From NCBI GenBank assembly GCA_031276935.1, contig JAISMD010000009.1:1-15761 (forward strand): 15,761 nucleotides of DNA. The letters run 5' to 3'. Source of the stretch: Puniceicoccales bacterium (lineage in GTDB: Bacteria; Verrucomicrobiota; Verrucomicrobiia; Opitutales; LL51). The position numbers and the translations under genes are program-made. Below are positions 7,452 through 14,725 of this stretch, one piece after another. The first letter of the stretch is position 1. Every line of letters begins with the position of its first letter. The notes under the pieces are model-generated. The model worked only from the letters and a program-made list of their open reading frames with translations. It did no database searches and was not told the DNA's origin.

Positions 7452-8369
7452 ATGAGCAGTTTAGATCCTAAAAATGATTTCGATCGCATCAGTCGTCCCC
7501 GCAATGGAATGGTCAATTCGGCAACGGATTTCCCTTTCCAGGTCCAGAGGACACCGAAGAAGGAATTCTTCGCCCTTCTCCAAGAACAAATTGCAAAGGC
7601 TCTGGAAAAAAATGAAACCATTGATCCCCGGGCCATGGAACACTTTTTCAACGAAGTTACGGGTAAATCGACGACTCCGGAAGAGCTAAGGCTGGCGGTT
7701 AACGTCGCTAAAAACTTAGCCGAACATCCCCAGGTCCTCGACGAAGCTTCCCAGATCAAGTTCCTAGATATTCCCCAGAAAATTGCCATTCATCGCAATG
7801 CCGATTTCACCTTCGTTAGGGAAAGTAAGGATATTTTATCGCTTTTGTCCAAGAACTTCCCCCGATTGACTGCGGAGGAGGCACAAAGGAAATTTTTTGA
7901 CAACGTTACCTTTCTCGTTGCTCCCCAGAAGGACGGTGAATGGAAGGTCGATCTTTTGAACAATATCGCCGTTGCCACTGAAAATGGTATGGATGACATT
8001 GCCGACGTGGCACAGAGTCCATACATCAATCTCATGGGCAAGACCGCTTCCCTGCTTCCCTCCTTGGATTCTGAAACACAGGGACATTACCAAGGAATGG
8101 CCATCGAACTCATGCGTAAAACGAAATTTCCCTATAAATTCGACGCCGATGCGCTACGGGAAGCATTATTTGTTGTTCCGGACAGCGTCCGTACGGAGGA
8201 ATACAATACGCAACTACAAAAATTCGTTGCCAATTTAACACCAAAATCCCCCAAAGAACCCGCGTCTGGAATCATCCCCGACGTCCATCCGTCCGTCCCC
8301 TACGAAATTTCGGAGGAGGAAAAGGAAGAGGATTTAGCTCCGGCGAAGGCGGATGTGGAGGATTATTGA
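7452..8369 (+). CDS. Unrecognised cytoplasmic protein with acidic C-terminal tail
   Basis: No family was recognised. The 305-residue product has no signal peptide or membrane segment, so it is probably cytoplasmic. The N-terminal 30 residues are polar and probably disordered. Residues about 35-260 are predominantly helical with regularly spaced Leu/Ala/Phe positions, including LRLAVNVAKNLAEHPQVLD and LSLLSKNFPRLTAEEAQRKF. The last 45 residues are Pro/Glu-rich (SEEEKEEDLAPAKADVEDY). There is no recognisable catalytic motif and no conserved Cys/His cluster. It lies 83 bp after the mutase and 37 bp before pyrH, and the pyrH promoter overlaps its stop codon, so it seems to be transcribed alone or read through from upstream. 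The ATG is preceded by TATATT and not by a ribosome site. The open frame and codon use make it a convincing gene. Confidence 0.8.
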   Translation: MSSLDPKNDFDRISRPRNGMVNSATDFPFQVQRTPKKEFFALLQEQIAKALEKNETIDPRAMEHFFNEVTGKSTTPEELRLAVNVAKNLAEHPQVLDEASQIKFLDIPQKIAIHRNADFTFVRESKDILSLLSKNFPRLTAEEAQRKFFDNVTFLVAPQKDGEWKVDLLNNIAVATENGMDDIADVAQSPYINLMGKTASLLPSLDSETQGHYQGMAIELMRKTKFPYKFDADALREALFVVPDSVRTEEYNTQLQKFVANLTPKSPKEPASGIIPDVHPSVPYEISEEEKEEDLAPAKADVEDY

Positions 8370-8372
8370 CCA

Positions 8373-8402
8373 TTGACCTGCTGTAAAAAATTGCTCTATT
8401 TT
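8373..8402 (+). promoter_or_regulatory. Promoter of pyrH
   Basis: TTGACC (8373-8378), an 18-bp gap and TATTTT (8397-8402) give a good sigma-70-type match. A second TTGACC lies at 8366-8371. Only 4 nt separate the -10 box from the GTG start, so the predicted transcription start (8407-8409) coincides with the start codon. Confidence 0.55.
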
Positions 8403-8406
8403 AGTT

Positions 8407-9153
8407 GTGAGCATAGCGTACAGGCGGATTGTTCTTAAAATTGGCGGTGAATTTCTTTGCGAAGGAACATCCGGTGCGACCATTGTTCCCGAACGACTCC
8501 AATCCCTTTGTCAGCAAATTGTTACCATCCGCAATTTGGGAGTAGAACTTGCTATCGTCGTGGGTGGAGGAAATATCTTTCGAGGACATACCTACAACGA
8601 TCGGGATTCCGGTTTCAGGCGTAACGATGCGGATAAAATGGGTATGTTGGCAACGGCCATCAATGCCCTAGCGCTACGGAGTTATTTGGAAGACATTGCC
8701 ATTCCCTGTGTGGTACAGAGTGCCCTTGCTTTGGAAGGTATTACCCCACATTTCTCCGTCCAGGACAGTCTCCGAGCTTTGCAATCGGGAAGGATCGTTC
8801 TCCTTTGCTGCGGGACCGGTAATCCTTTTTTCTCCACCGATTCCGCCGCTGCTCTAAGGGCCTGTGAATTGGAGGCGGATATTTTACTTAAGGCGACCAA
8901 GGTCGACGGAGTCTACGATTGCGATCCATTCAAAAATCCAGATGCCAAAAAATTCCCCAAGCTTTCCTTTCGGGAAGTCCTGGAAAAAAATTTGCAAATA
9001 ATGGACCGGACGGCCTTGGTACTGTGTATGGAAAACAATATTCCCATTCGCATATTTTCCAGCCAACGGAGTGGAGGGATTGCGGAAGCCGTAGAGAACA
9101 TCTCTCTGGGAACGTTAATTGGGAACGAAAATGATATTTATGGAAACGGATAA
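8407..9153 (+). CDS. pyrH: UMP kinase
   Basis: This enzyme phosphorylates UMP to UDP with ATP, a step of pyrimidine nucleotide synthesis; it is the bacterial hexameric amino-acid-kinase-fold type. In its 248 residues: the N-terminal RIVLKIGGEFL has the conserved ATP-binding Lys, followed by GGGNIFRG (about 57-64), MGMLATAINALAL (about 78-90), the phosphate/UMP-binding CCGTGNPFFSTDSAAALRA (about 137-155) and KATKVDGVYDCDPFKNP. The linker between FRG and MGM is about two residues longer than in E. coli. GTG at 8407 is the only possible start that keeps the conserved N-terminal strand. It has no Shine-Dalgarno, and the -10 box is almost on top of it. The 3' end overlaps frr. Confidence 0.96.
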   Translation: MSIAYRRIVLKIGGEFLCEGTSGATIVPERLQSLCQQIVTIRNLGVELAIVVGGGNIFRGHTYNDRDSGFRRNDADKMGMLATAINALALRSYLEDIAIPCVVQSALALEGITPHFSVQDSLRALQSGRIVLLCCGTGNPFFSTDSAAALRACELEADILLKATKVDGVYDCDPFKNPDAKKFPKLSFREVLEKNLQIMDRTALVLCMENNIPIRIFSSQRSGGIAEAVENISLGTLIGNENDIYGNG

Positions 9154-9700
9154 ACTTTTAGATGAACTTAAGCATTCCATGGAGAAGGCCATTGACCATA
9201 CCCATGGGGAATTGTCGTCGCTACACAGCGGCAAAGCATCAACTTCCATGGTGGAAAATCTGATCGCCGACGTCTACGGATCGACGATGCGTCTCCGCGA
9301 GATCGCCGCCATTACGACTCCCGATGCCCGCACGATTCAAATCCAGCCCTGGGATAAAGCCTCGGTCCAACCCATTGAAAAGGCAATCCTGACGGCCAAT
9401 ATCGGTCTAACTCCCGTTTCCCAGAGTACACTCATCCGCTGTACGATTCCGGAAATGAGCGGCGAACGACGCAAAGAATTGGTAAAGGTCGCCAATACCA
9501 TGGCCGAAGAAGGCCGCATCGCAATCCGTTCCCTACGCCGCGACGCACTGGAAATTTTCAAAAAAATGCAAAGGGAAGGAACCCTCAGTGAAGACGACCT
9601 CAAACGCCTCGAAAAAGATGTCCAGAAGTTAACGGATAATGCCAATGGTGAAATCGGTAGGCTCCTCGAAAATAAGGAAAAAGAACTTTTGAAGGTGTAG
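9131..9700 (+). CDS. frr: Ribosome recycling factor
   Basis: This factor splits post-termination ribosomes together with EF-G. The product has 189 residues from ATG 9131, against about 185 in the family. The three-helix-bundle signatures are present: LHSGKASTSMVENL, where E. coli has IRTGRASPSLLDGI; the beta-rich domain with TPDARTIQIQPWDKASVQPIEKAI; and the C-terminal helix motif RRKELVKVANTMAEEGRIAIRS followed by a charged helix. ATG 9131 is preferred because GGGAACG (9121-9127) lies upstream; ATG 9140 is the alternative. The gene overlaps the end of pyrH by 23 bp, so the two are probably translationally coupled, a common pyrH-frr arrangement. Its stop is 2 bp from the stop of the convergent transporter gene. 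Confidence 0.96.
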   Translation: MIFMETDKLLDELKHSMEKAIDHTHGELSSLHSGKASTSMVENLIADVYGSTMRLREIAAITTPDARTIQIQPWDKASVQPIEKAILTANIGLTPVSQSTLIRCTIPEMSGERRKELVKVANTMAEEGRIAIRSLRRDALEIFKKMQREGTLSEDDLKRLEKDVQKLTDNANGEIGRLLENKEKELLKV

Positions 9701-9702
9701 AT

Positions 9703-11034
9703 TCACAGGACCATCGCACCGAGCACACCGAAAATAATCAGGGGAATATTGAAATGGATAAAACCGGGAATAGAAGTATCAAAAATATGGCTATGTTGAC
9801 CATCACCATTGAGTCCGGCCGTTGCTCCCAACATGGTATCGGAAACGGGTGAACCCGCATCCCCCGTAACCGTCGCCGCTGCCATGATACAAATCGTCGC
9901 CTGATCACTGAAACCGCATGCCATGCACAGGGGAACGTATATGGAAGCGATGATCGGTACCGTCGAGAAGGAAGAACCTATGCCCATGGTAATCAGTAAA
10001 CCCACGATTATCATGGCTAAAGCCGCCAATATTTTACTCGAACCCACATTGGTCGCCAGGTAAACGATAAGTTCCTGTATATCGCCCGTCGCTCGGAGAA
10101 CGGCGCTAAATCCTGCCGCCGCAATCATAATAAAGGCAATGGATGACATCATCCTAAATCCCTGCGCCACCACATTATCCGAGTCCCGCCAACCAACAAC
10201 ACCTCCTAGGGCAAAGATAAAAAATCCGGCCATGGCACTGAACATCGTATTTTTCCAACAAAGTTGCGTCACCAACGCGGTTACAATCCCCATTCCGGAA
10301 ACCATAATGTCCTTCAATGAACAATGTTCCTCCCTTAATTTCAGCGACTGCATCCGATTTAAATCGTAGTTGCGGGGCCGACGGTAGGCGTAGCAGGAAG
10401 TCAGCAAACCCGTAATCATCCCCAAAGCAGGAAATATCATTCCTCTCAGCACATCCCCCAGGTCGATATTCATCCCGCTTTGCCGCAGATTCTTTAGGAA
10501 AATACTTTCCAAAAAAATACTCCCAAAGCCATAGGGAATCACCATGTAGGCAAAAATCAAACCAAAGGCCATCACGTTACTCAACAAACGACGGTCGATT
10601 TTTAATTCGGAAAACACACCGAGTAGGGGCGGAATGAGTATGGGAATGAATGCGATGTGAACCGGAATAATGTTTTTCGACATGATCGAAATGGCTCCAA
10701 GAACCAATACAATAAGGACTTTTACGAGCAATTGATGGTAATGCTGGTTGGATTTTTTCCCGAGGGATTCCACAATTTTATGGGAAATCCAGATGGGTAC
10801 ACCGGAATGGGCCACCGCCGCTGCAAACGCACCCAAAATTGCGTAATTTAATGCGATTTCCGCACCACCACCTAGGCCGGAAGAAAATACATCCAGCGTC
10901 TCCTTCAAACCCATGCCACCGACAACTCCCCCCAGGAGAGCTCCCGTGACCAACGCAATGACCACATTGATCTTCCCTATACTCATCAGAAGTACCGTGG
11001 TTACGGCGATAACTACGGAATTACTCAGCATCAT
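9703..11034 (-). CDS. Na+/H+ antiporter-family (YuiF/NhaC-like) membrane transporter
   Basis: This is a 443-residue polytopic inner-membrane protein with about 11 hydrophobic segments. The N-terminal KINVVIALVTGALLGGVVGGMGL and the C-terminal TVTGDAGSPVSDTMLGATAGL are typical of the Na+/H+ antiporter superfamily group annotated as YuiF-like. GIGSSFSTVPIIASIYVPL lies in the conserved core. The family is assigned to cation/proton antiport, but some members are suspected amino-acid transporters, so the substrate is open. The start (ATG ATG) follows GGGGAAG, a usable ribosome site. dciA and gltX lie upstream on the same strand; the 75-bp gap to dciA is AT-rich and shows no clear promoter, so co-transcription is plausible. 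Its 3' end faces frr with 2 bp between them. Confidence 0.85.
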   Translation of the reverse strand: MMLSNSVVIAVTTVLLMSIGKINVVIALVTGALLGGVVGGMGLKETLDVFSSGLGGGAEIALNYAILGAFAAAVAHSGVPIWISHKIVESLGKKSNQHYHQLLVKVLIVLVLGAISIMSKNIIPVHIAFIPILIPPLLGVFSELKIDRRLLSNVMAFGLIFAYMVIPYGFGSIFLESIFLKNLRQSGMNIDLGDVLRGMIFPALGMITGLLTSCYAYRRPRNYDLNRMQSLKLREEHCSLKDIMVSGMGIVTALVTQLCWKNTMFSAMAGFFIFALGGVVGWRDSDNVVAQGFRMMSSIAFIMIAAAGFSAVLRATGDIQELIVYLATNVGSSKILAALAMIIVGLLITMGIGSSFSTVPIIASIYVPLCMACGFSDQATICIMAAATVTGDAGSPVSDTMLGATAGLNGDGQHSHIFDTSIPGFIHFNIPLIIFGVLGAMVL

Positions 11035-11109
11035 ATCACTTCCCCTTTTTTAGAAATTTTTTAAAATTAAATAATTTTCTCGCCCGAATCATTTTTCAGC
11101 ACCGGAAAT

Positions 11110-11481
11110 CTAGAGTGAAAAAACGACATCGCCAATGGAAATTTCCGGACATAGGCGGCGAATACGTCCCAGAATCGCATCCCTTTTAAAAAACAATTCC
11201 TGCCGCACAACGCTATCCCGTACCTTAACCATTAACACTCCCCGTGGGGAAATTTTATGGGGCGTGCAGTATGGGCAAAATTCCTCCCCAACGATTGCGG
11301 GCCAATGGGTAAGGATTTCCCCGCTGACCCGACTCTCCACTGTCCCGGTATATTTCTTGAGAATGTCCGGAAGCAAATCCCTCAGAGAACGCTCCTCACG
11401 GAGAACGGATACGGCATTATCCCGAGGCAATCCACGGAAAGTGGCGATCAAATTCTGAATCCTCCGAGAAAACCTCACCAT
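11110..11481 (-). CDS. DciA-like DUF721 protein (putative replicative helicase loader)
   Basis: This is a 123-residue protein of the DUF721 family. Visible features are ILTHWPAIVGEEFCPYCTPHKISPRGVLMVKVRDSVVRQELFF, matching the family pattern of Trp/Val-Gly, a His/Pro turn and a beta hairpin followed by QEL. A basic N-terminus and the helical segment RDLLPDILKKY precede it. DciA of this family loads the replicative helicase DnaB in bacteria lacking DnaC/DnaI. That role is inferred from the family, and not all DUF721 members are tested. The ATG overlaps the gltX stop region by 7 bp, so the two are translationally coupled. Two Cys (FCPYC) give an unusual CxxC in the core, worth noting but of unknown role. 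Confidence 0.75.
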   Translation of the reverse strand: MVRFSRRIQNLIATFRGLPRDNAVSVLREERSLRDLLPDILKKYTGTVESRVSGEILTHWPAIVGEEFCPYCTPHKISPRGVLMVKVRDSVVRQELFFKRDAILGRIRRLCPEISIGDVVFSL

Positions 11482-12779
11482 TGCGAAGCTCCCTTTTCCA
11501 AGGCCCGGGACAGGCGTTTCCGTACGCGTTCCCGTCCCATGACACCCACCATCTTGTAAAAACTAGGCCCCACCGTACGCCCCGATAGGGCAAAGCGAAG
11601 CGTATGGATATAATCCCTCGCCCTAAGACCATGTTTCTTCCCCAGTTCCCCGATAATTCGTTCCAAATTCGCTTCGGAAAAATCGGTTACGGATTCCACT
11701 TCACCCAGAAATTCACCGATCCTTGCCACCGGATCGTAGCGCTTCAACGTGGAACATAATTCCGCATCATATTCCAAATCCTCAGCGAAAAAATAGGAAA
11801 CGAAATGTTTCAATTCCTCGAAGGAACGCAATTTCTCCTGGCAAATGGCCAACACTTTTTCCAAATAATCTTTATCGGCATCGATTCCGGATAGCAATAT
11901 TTTCCCCCGTTCCAAGAACCGATCCAAGGGCATATTTTTGACGTAGATCGCATTCATATGGGACAATTTTTCATCGTCGAAGCGGGCATTATTTTTATTC
12001 ACATCGCATAGATCAAAGAGGCGGATGACTTCTTCAATGGGCATAATTTCTCGGTTATCCTTTGGAGACCATCCCAGGAGGCAGAGATAGTTGCGCAAAG
12101 CCTCCGGCAAAAATTGATGCCCACGGTAATCCTCCACGAGAGCCCCCTTATCCCGCTTACTCATTTTCCCGGAACCATTGGTTTTAAGGATCAGAGGGAT
12201 ATGGGCAAATTTTGGTACCGTCGCCCCCAATGCCCGAAAAAGTTCCACGTGCTTACTCGAATTCGATAGATGATCCTCCCCCCGAATGACATGGGAAATC
12301 TTCATGGCAATATCATCGACCACATTCACGAAATGGAAAACGGGAGTCCCATTGGAACGGTACAGAACGAAATCCTTTTCTTCCCTACGGTATACCGGAC
12401 CCCGAATCAGGTCATCGATGAGTTGTGGTTCCTGGGATACACGGAAAAAAATTGCTCCATCGCGTTCGTAGACGCAATCCTTCCGACGCAGGATCTCCAA
12501 ATATTCATCGTAGACCGCATTCCTCTGACTTTGGAAATAGGGACCACAGTCACCACCGACCTCCGGACCCTCATCCCAATCCATTCCTAACCAACGCATG
12601 CCGTCCAGAATAACATCGGTTGCTTCCCGGATATTGCGTTCCAGATCCGTATCCTCGATGCGGAGGATGAACTTCCCTCCCCTATGGCGGGCATAGAGCC
12701 AGTTAAATAGTGCCGTACGCGCACCGCCAATGTGAAAAAATCCCGTCGGACTAGGAGCAAAACGAACGCGTACTTCCAT
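11475..12779 (-). CDS. gltX: Glutamyl-tRNA synthetase
   Basis: This enzyme charges tRNA-Glu with glutamate in the cytoplasm (class I synthetase). The N-terminus RFAPSPTGFFHIGGARTALF contains the HIGH-type signature (HIGG, 16-19). The ATP-binding LRIEDTDLERN follows, and the KMSKS-type loop is KMSKR (205-209) in GSGKMSKRDKG. LLGWSPKDNREIM and a helical anticodon-binding domain complete it. At 434 residues it is shorter than most bacterial GluRS (about 465-490). The shortening is spread through the C-terminal anticodon-binding half, and the end (FYKMVGVMGRERV) looks intact. Whether it also charges tRNA-Gln cannot be judged without knowing if glnS or gatCAB is present. It starts the minus-strand unit and is divergent from tadA. 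Confidence 0.96.
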   Translation of the reverse strand: MEVRVRFAPSPTGFFHIGGARTALFNWLYARHRGGKFILRIEDTDLERNIREATDVILDGMRWLGMDWDEGPEVGGDCGPYFQSQRNAVYDEYLEILRRKDCVYERDGAIFFRVSQEPQLIDDLIRGPVYRREEKDFVLYRSNGTPVFHFVNVVDDIAMKISHVIRGEDHLSNSSKHVELFRALGATVPKFAHIPLILKTNGSGKMSKRDKGALVEDYRGHQFLPEALRNYLCLLGWSPKDNREIMPIEEVIRLFDLCDVNKNNARFDDEKLSHMNAIYVKNMPLDRFLERGKILLSGIDADKDYLEKVLAICQEKLRSFEELKHFVSYFFAEDLEYDAELCSTLKRYDPVARIGEFLGEVESVTDFSEANLERIIGELGKKHGLRARDYIHTLRFALSGRTVGPSFYKMVGVMGRERVRKRLSRALEKGASQW

Positions 12780-12841
12780 TGAAGTAAGCGATGTACATTT
12801 TTTCGAAAATGGAAATAAAATTCATCGTAAAATTAGGAAAT

Positions 12842-12847
12842 TATAAT
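12842..12847 (+). promoter_or_regulatory. Consensus -10 box upstream of tadA
   Basis: A perfect TATAAT lies in the gltX-tadA divergent gap. It is followed by 7 nt and then an in-frame ATG at 12855. No convincing -35 is seen; TTCATC at 12821-12826 is 15 bp away. If used, transcription would start at about 12854. Confidence 0.4.
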
Positions 12848-12854
12848 TCCTCCG

Positions 12855-13490
12855 ATGCCATGTTGGGGGGAAATGTCACAGCGGGGAAAAATTTCTTTCA
12901 TTTCCGACGGTGAAGTGGAATTGGTTTGTAATTTATTTCTGCCATCTTCTATTCTTGCCGTGCCATGTCCATTCCGAAAATTATTTCCGTCCCAGCTCAA
13001 AAAGGACGATATTTTTTTCATGTCCCAGGCCTACAATGAAGCCGTCGACGCCTACGATGAGGGGGAAATTCCCATTGGGGCGGTTATTGTCCTCGGGGAA
13101 CAAATCATTGCGACGGCACACAATCGCGTCTCCACACTGAAGGATCCGACGGCGCATGCGGAAATTCTAGCCATTACGCAGGCGGCACTTAAAATCGGAG
13201 ACTGGAGATTGAATGAAACGAAACTCTACGTCACGAAAGAACCCTGTCCCATGTGTTCGGGCGCGATCATTTTATCGCGTATCGACGAGGTTATTTACAG
13301 TTTTCCCGATCCCAAGATGGGTTGTCTCGGTGGGGCATTTTCCCTCATGGATCTACCGGAAATCAATCACCGTCCGCAGGTCAAAACCAACGTCCTCCGG
13401 GAACAATGCTACGCCATTCTCCGCCATTTCTTCGAAGTAAGGCGCAACGGAGAAAATATAAACGGAGAAAACACATCATCCGTCCCCTAA
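12855..13490 (+). CDS. tadA: tRNA-specific adenosine deaminase, with uncertain N-terminal start
   Basis: This enzyme deaminates A34 to inosine in tRNA-Arg(ACG); it is zinc-dependent, of the cytidine-deaminase fold. The catalytic motifs are HAE (His101, Glu103) in TAHAEILAI and PCPMC (Cys131, Cys134) in VTKEPCPMCSGAI. The core DDIFFMSQAYNEAVDAY then GEIPIGAVIV aligns well with the start of known TadA proteins, for example DIYFM in S. aureus. The ATG at 13020 would therefore cut off conserved residues. The next in-frame choices are GTG 12960 (177 residues, close to the family length) and ATG 12855 (211 residues). 12855 is given because TATAAT sits 7 nt before it. The extra 35-50 residues are not a known part of TadA and may be leader, not protein. 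Confidence 0.9.
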   Translation: MPCWGEMSQRGKISFISDGEVELVCNLFLPSSILAVPCPFRKLFPSQLKKDDIFFMSQAYNEAVDAYDEGEIPIGAVIVLGEQIIATAHNRVSTLKDPTAHAEILAITQAALKIGDWRLNETKLYVTKEPCPMCSGAIILSRIDEVIYSFPDPKMGCLGGAFSLMDLPEINHRPQVKTNVLREQCYAILRHFFEVRRNGENINGENTSSVP

Positions 13491-13520
13491 ACCACGAAAA
13501 GTTAACGCCCCCTCCAAAGA

Positions 13521-14384
13521 TTACTTGTGAAAAGAAGGAAAGATTTTCTGTACAAAATAATAGAAAATGATGACCGTAATCACTCCCAAAGGGGATATAA
13601 AACTTAAAATATTTCCATCTTTATTTACAATTTCATTTGAAATTCTCTCCGGTAATTTTTCCATATTTCCGTTTTCCGAAAATTGGGAAATCTCCAATTC
13701 CAATTTTGCGGCAACGGCATAGAAATTCGCCAGCCTTTGTTGAATAAATGGATCCTTATTTAATTTTTCTTCCATTGCTCTAACCTTCTGCCTGAGCGAT
13801 TCCTGCGTTTCTCCATTTTCGTCGGCAAATAAAAGATGCGAAAAAATTTTCCAGTAGGCGTTGGAGATATTAAACATGGCCTCATAGTGTTTTCGTGAAT
13901 TCGGGGAAAGATCTTTTATTCGAGAATAAGATAGGAAACGCGACTGCGCTTTATTTAATTTTTTTACACATTCTTTTATCGTATAATCTTTCCAAATGGA
14001 AATATTTCTTTCCTTAAAGGAGGGTCCGAAATTTTCGTTTCGGATAGCCAGCTTAAGATATTTATCATCACCTTTACCATCATACCCCGGTTCCAAAATA
14101 TCCCCACTGATAAATTGTATTTTAGCTATATCCATCCGTGCTCGCATATCATAGCGGAGTAATGGGTTAAATGTTTCCGCCGATTTTTTTAATTCTTCCC
14201 TTACTCTCGGGAGAGGAAAGGTAGACTTAATCCTTACTTTTTTTGGGGACGTGTCTCCTTTTTCAGGAATGCTGCCTTTTGTTTCAGGAATTTTTGTTTC
14301 AGGAAGAGAACCATTGACCAACGGCATAACCGTAAAAAAAATCGCCCATAGACTTACCCTAATTTTCGAACATTCCATACCCAT
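13521..14384 (-). CDS. Unrecognised exported protein with C-terminal membrane anchor
   Basis: No family was recognised. The 287-residue product starts with a signal-peptide-like stretch (KIRVSLWAIFFTVMPLVNG, about 7-25). A Pro/Glu/Lys linker with imperfect repeats (LPETKIPETKGSIPEKG, about 27-43) follows, then a long charged helical region (about 55-255). A hydrophobic C-terminal helix (ISPLGVITVIIFYYFVQKIF, about 265-284) ends in a basic FHK. The likely topology is a periplasmic protein anchored to the inner membrane at its C-terminus. No catalytic motif is seen. The ATG at 14384 is preceded by AGGGAAC and a promoter-like TTTACA/TACTAT; ATG 14378 is an alternative. Its 3' end converges on tadA with 30 bp between them. 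It appears more AT-rich than the housekeeping genes around it. Confidence 0.75.
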   Translation of the reverse strand: MGMECSKIRVSLWAIFFTVMPLVNGSLPETKIPETKGSIPEKGDTSPKKVRIKSTFPLPRVREELKKSAETFNPLLRYDMRARMDIAKIQFISGDILEPGYDGKGDDKYLKLAIRNENFGPSFKERNISIWKDYTIKECVKKLNKAQSRFLSYSRIKDLSPNSRKHYEAMFNISNAYWKIFSHLLFADENGETQESLRQKVRAMEEKLNKDPFIQQRLANFYAVAAKLELEISQFSENGNMEKLPERISNEIVNKDGNILSFISPLGVITVIIFYYFVQKIFPSFHK

Positions 14385-14394
14385 AATGTTCCCT

Positions 14395-14422
14395 ATAGTA
14401 AAATTTAAAACATAAATGTAAA
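14395..14422 (-). promoter_or_regulatory. Promoter of the C-terminally anchored exported protein
   Basis: On the minus strand, TTTACA (14422-14417), a 16-bp gap and TACTAT (14400-14395) form a sigma-70-like promoter. The -10 box ends 10 nt before the ATG at 14384, so the expected 5' leader is only about 4-6 nt. That would exclude most of the AGGGAAC ribosome site from the mRNA. Confidence 0.5.
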
Positions 14423-14545
14423 GTTTTTTAAAAAAATCGTTTGGTCGTTAAAAAAATATACCTTGCCGGGAAACAATTTTATTACTCCGCAGCAATTGTG
14501 TCTTGAAAATTGGGAAAAAAATAATCTCATCGGGAGCGTTCCCAC

Positions 14546-14631
14546 GCCCAGGTGGCGGAATGGTAGACGCTGAGGACTTAAAATCCTTTGTCTGAAAAGA
14601 CGTGCGGGTTCGAGTCCCGCCCTGGGCACCA
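14546..14631 (+). tRNA. tRNA-Leu (anticodon UAA)
   Basis: This is an 86-nt class II tRNA. The acceptor stem is GCCCAGG (14546-14552) paired with CCTGGGC (14621-14627), followed by discriminator A and an encoded CCA (14629-14631). The D-arm region GGCGGAATGGTAGACGC is typical of tRNA-Leu. The anticodon stem GAGGA/TCCTT encloses loop CTTAAAA with anticodon TAA at 14579-14581. The long variable arm has stem GTCT/AGAC, and the T arm is GCGGG TTCGAGT CCCGC. It reads UUA and by wobble UUG. It lies between two minus-strand exported-protein genes, on the opposite strand to both. Confidence 0.97.
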
Positions 14632-14688
14632 ATTATTCCGAATTAAAACCGCAAAATTAGAACCGCTTCCCACCGTATTTCGAAAAAT

Positions 14689-14723
14689 CGCTCCAAAAAA
14701 TAGAAAAATTATTCCCAGGGAAT
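14689..14723 (-). terminator. Candidate Rho-independent terminator after the minus-strand exported-protein gene
   Basis: Two bases after the TAA of the upstream minus-strand gene, the strand carries the palindrome ATTCCCTGGGAAT (14723-14711), a short hairpin. AATTTTTCTATTTTTT follows directly. The stem is only 5-6 bp with a minimal loop, so it may be weak. Its position, immediately downstream of a stop and before a T-rich tract, supports the call. Confidence 0.45.
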
Positions 14724-14725
14724 CA

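Noticed and set aside
8600..8640. DRDSGFRRND in UMP kinase resembling peptides encoded by dispersed genomic repeats
   Set aside because: The DNA does not match such a repeat, no second copy is seen in the window, and the segment is the normal variable loop between FRG and MGM, only about two residues longer than usual.
11035..11109. AT-rich imperfect palindrome between dciA and the transporter as a terminator
   Set aside because: The pairing is almost entirely A-T, with no GC-rich stem, and the downstream gene has a normal ribosome site, so read-through is as likely.
12964..13038. Short out-of-frame ORF (MSIPKIISVPAQ) upstream of tadA, suggesting a frameshifted N-terminus
   Set aside because: The in-frame sequence DDIFFMSQA already aligns with known TadA N-termini, so no frameshift is needed.
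14496..14527. Promoter for the tRNA-Leu gene (TTGTGT or TTGAAA with TAATCT)
   Set aside because: The spacings are 20 and 13 bp, both outside the normal range, so no promoter is called.
14546..14631. tRNA-Leu as an attachment site of an integrated element
   Set aside because: No duplicate of the tRNA 3' end and no integrase gene is visible in the window, so an att site cannot be claimed.
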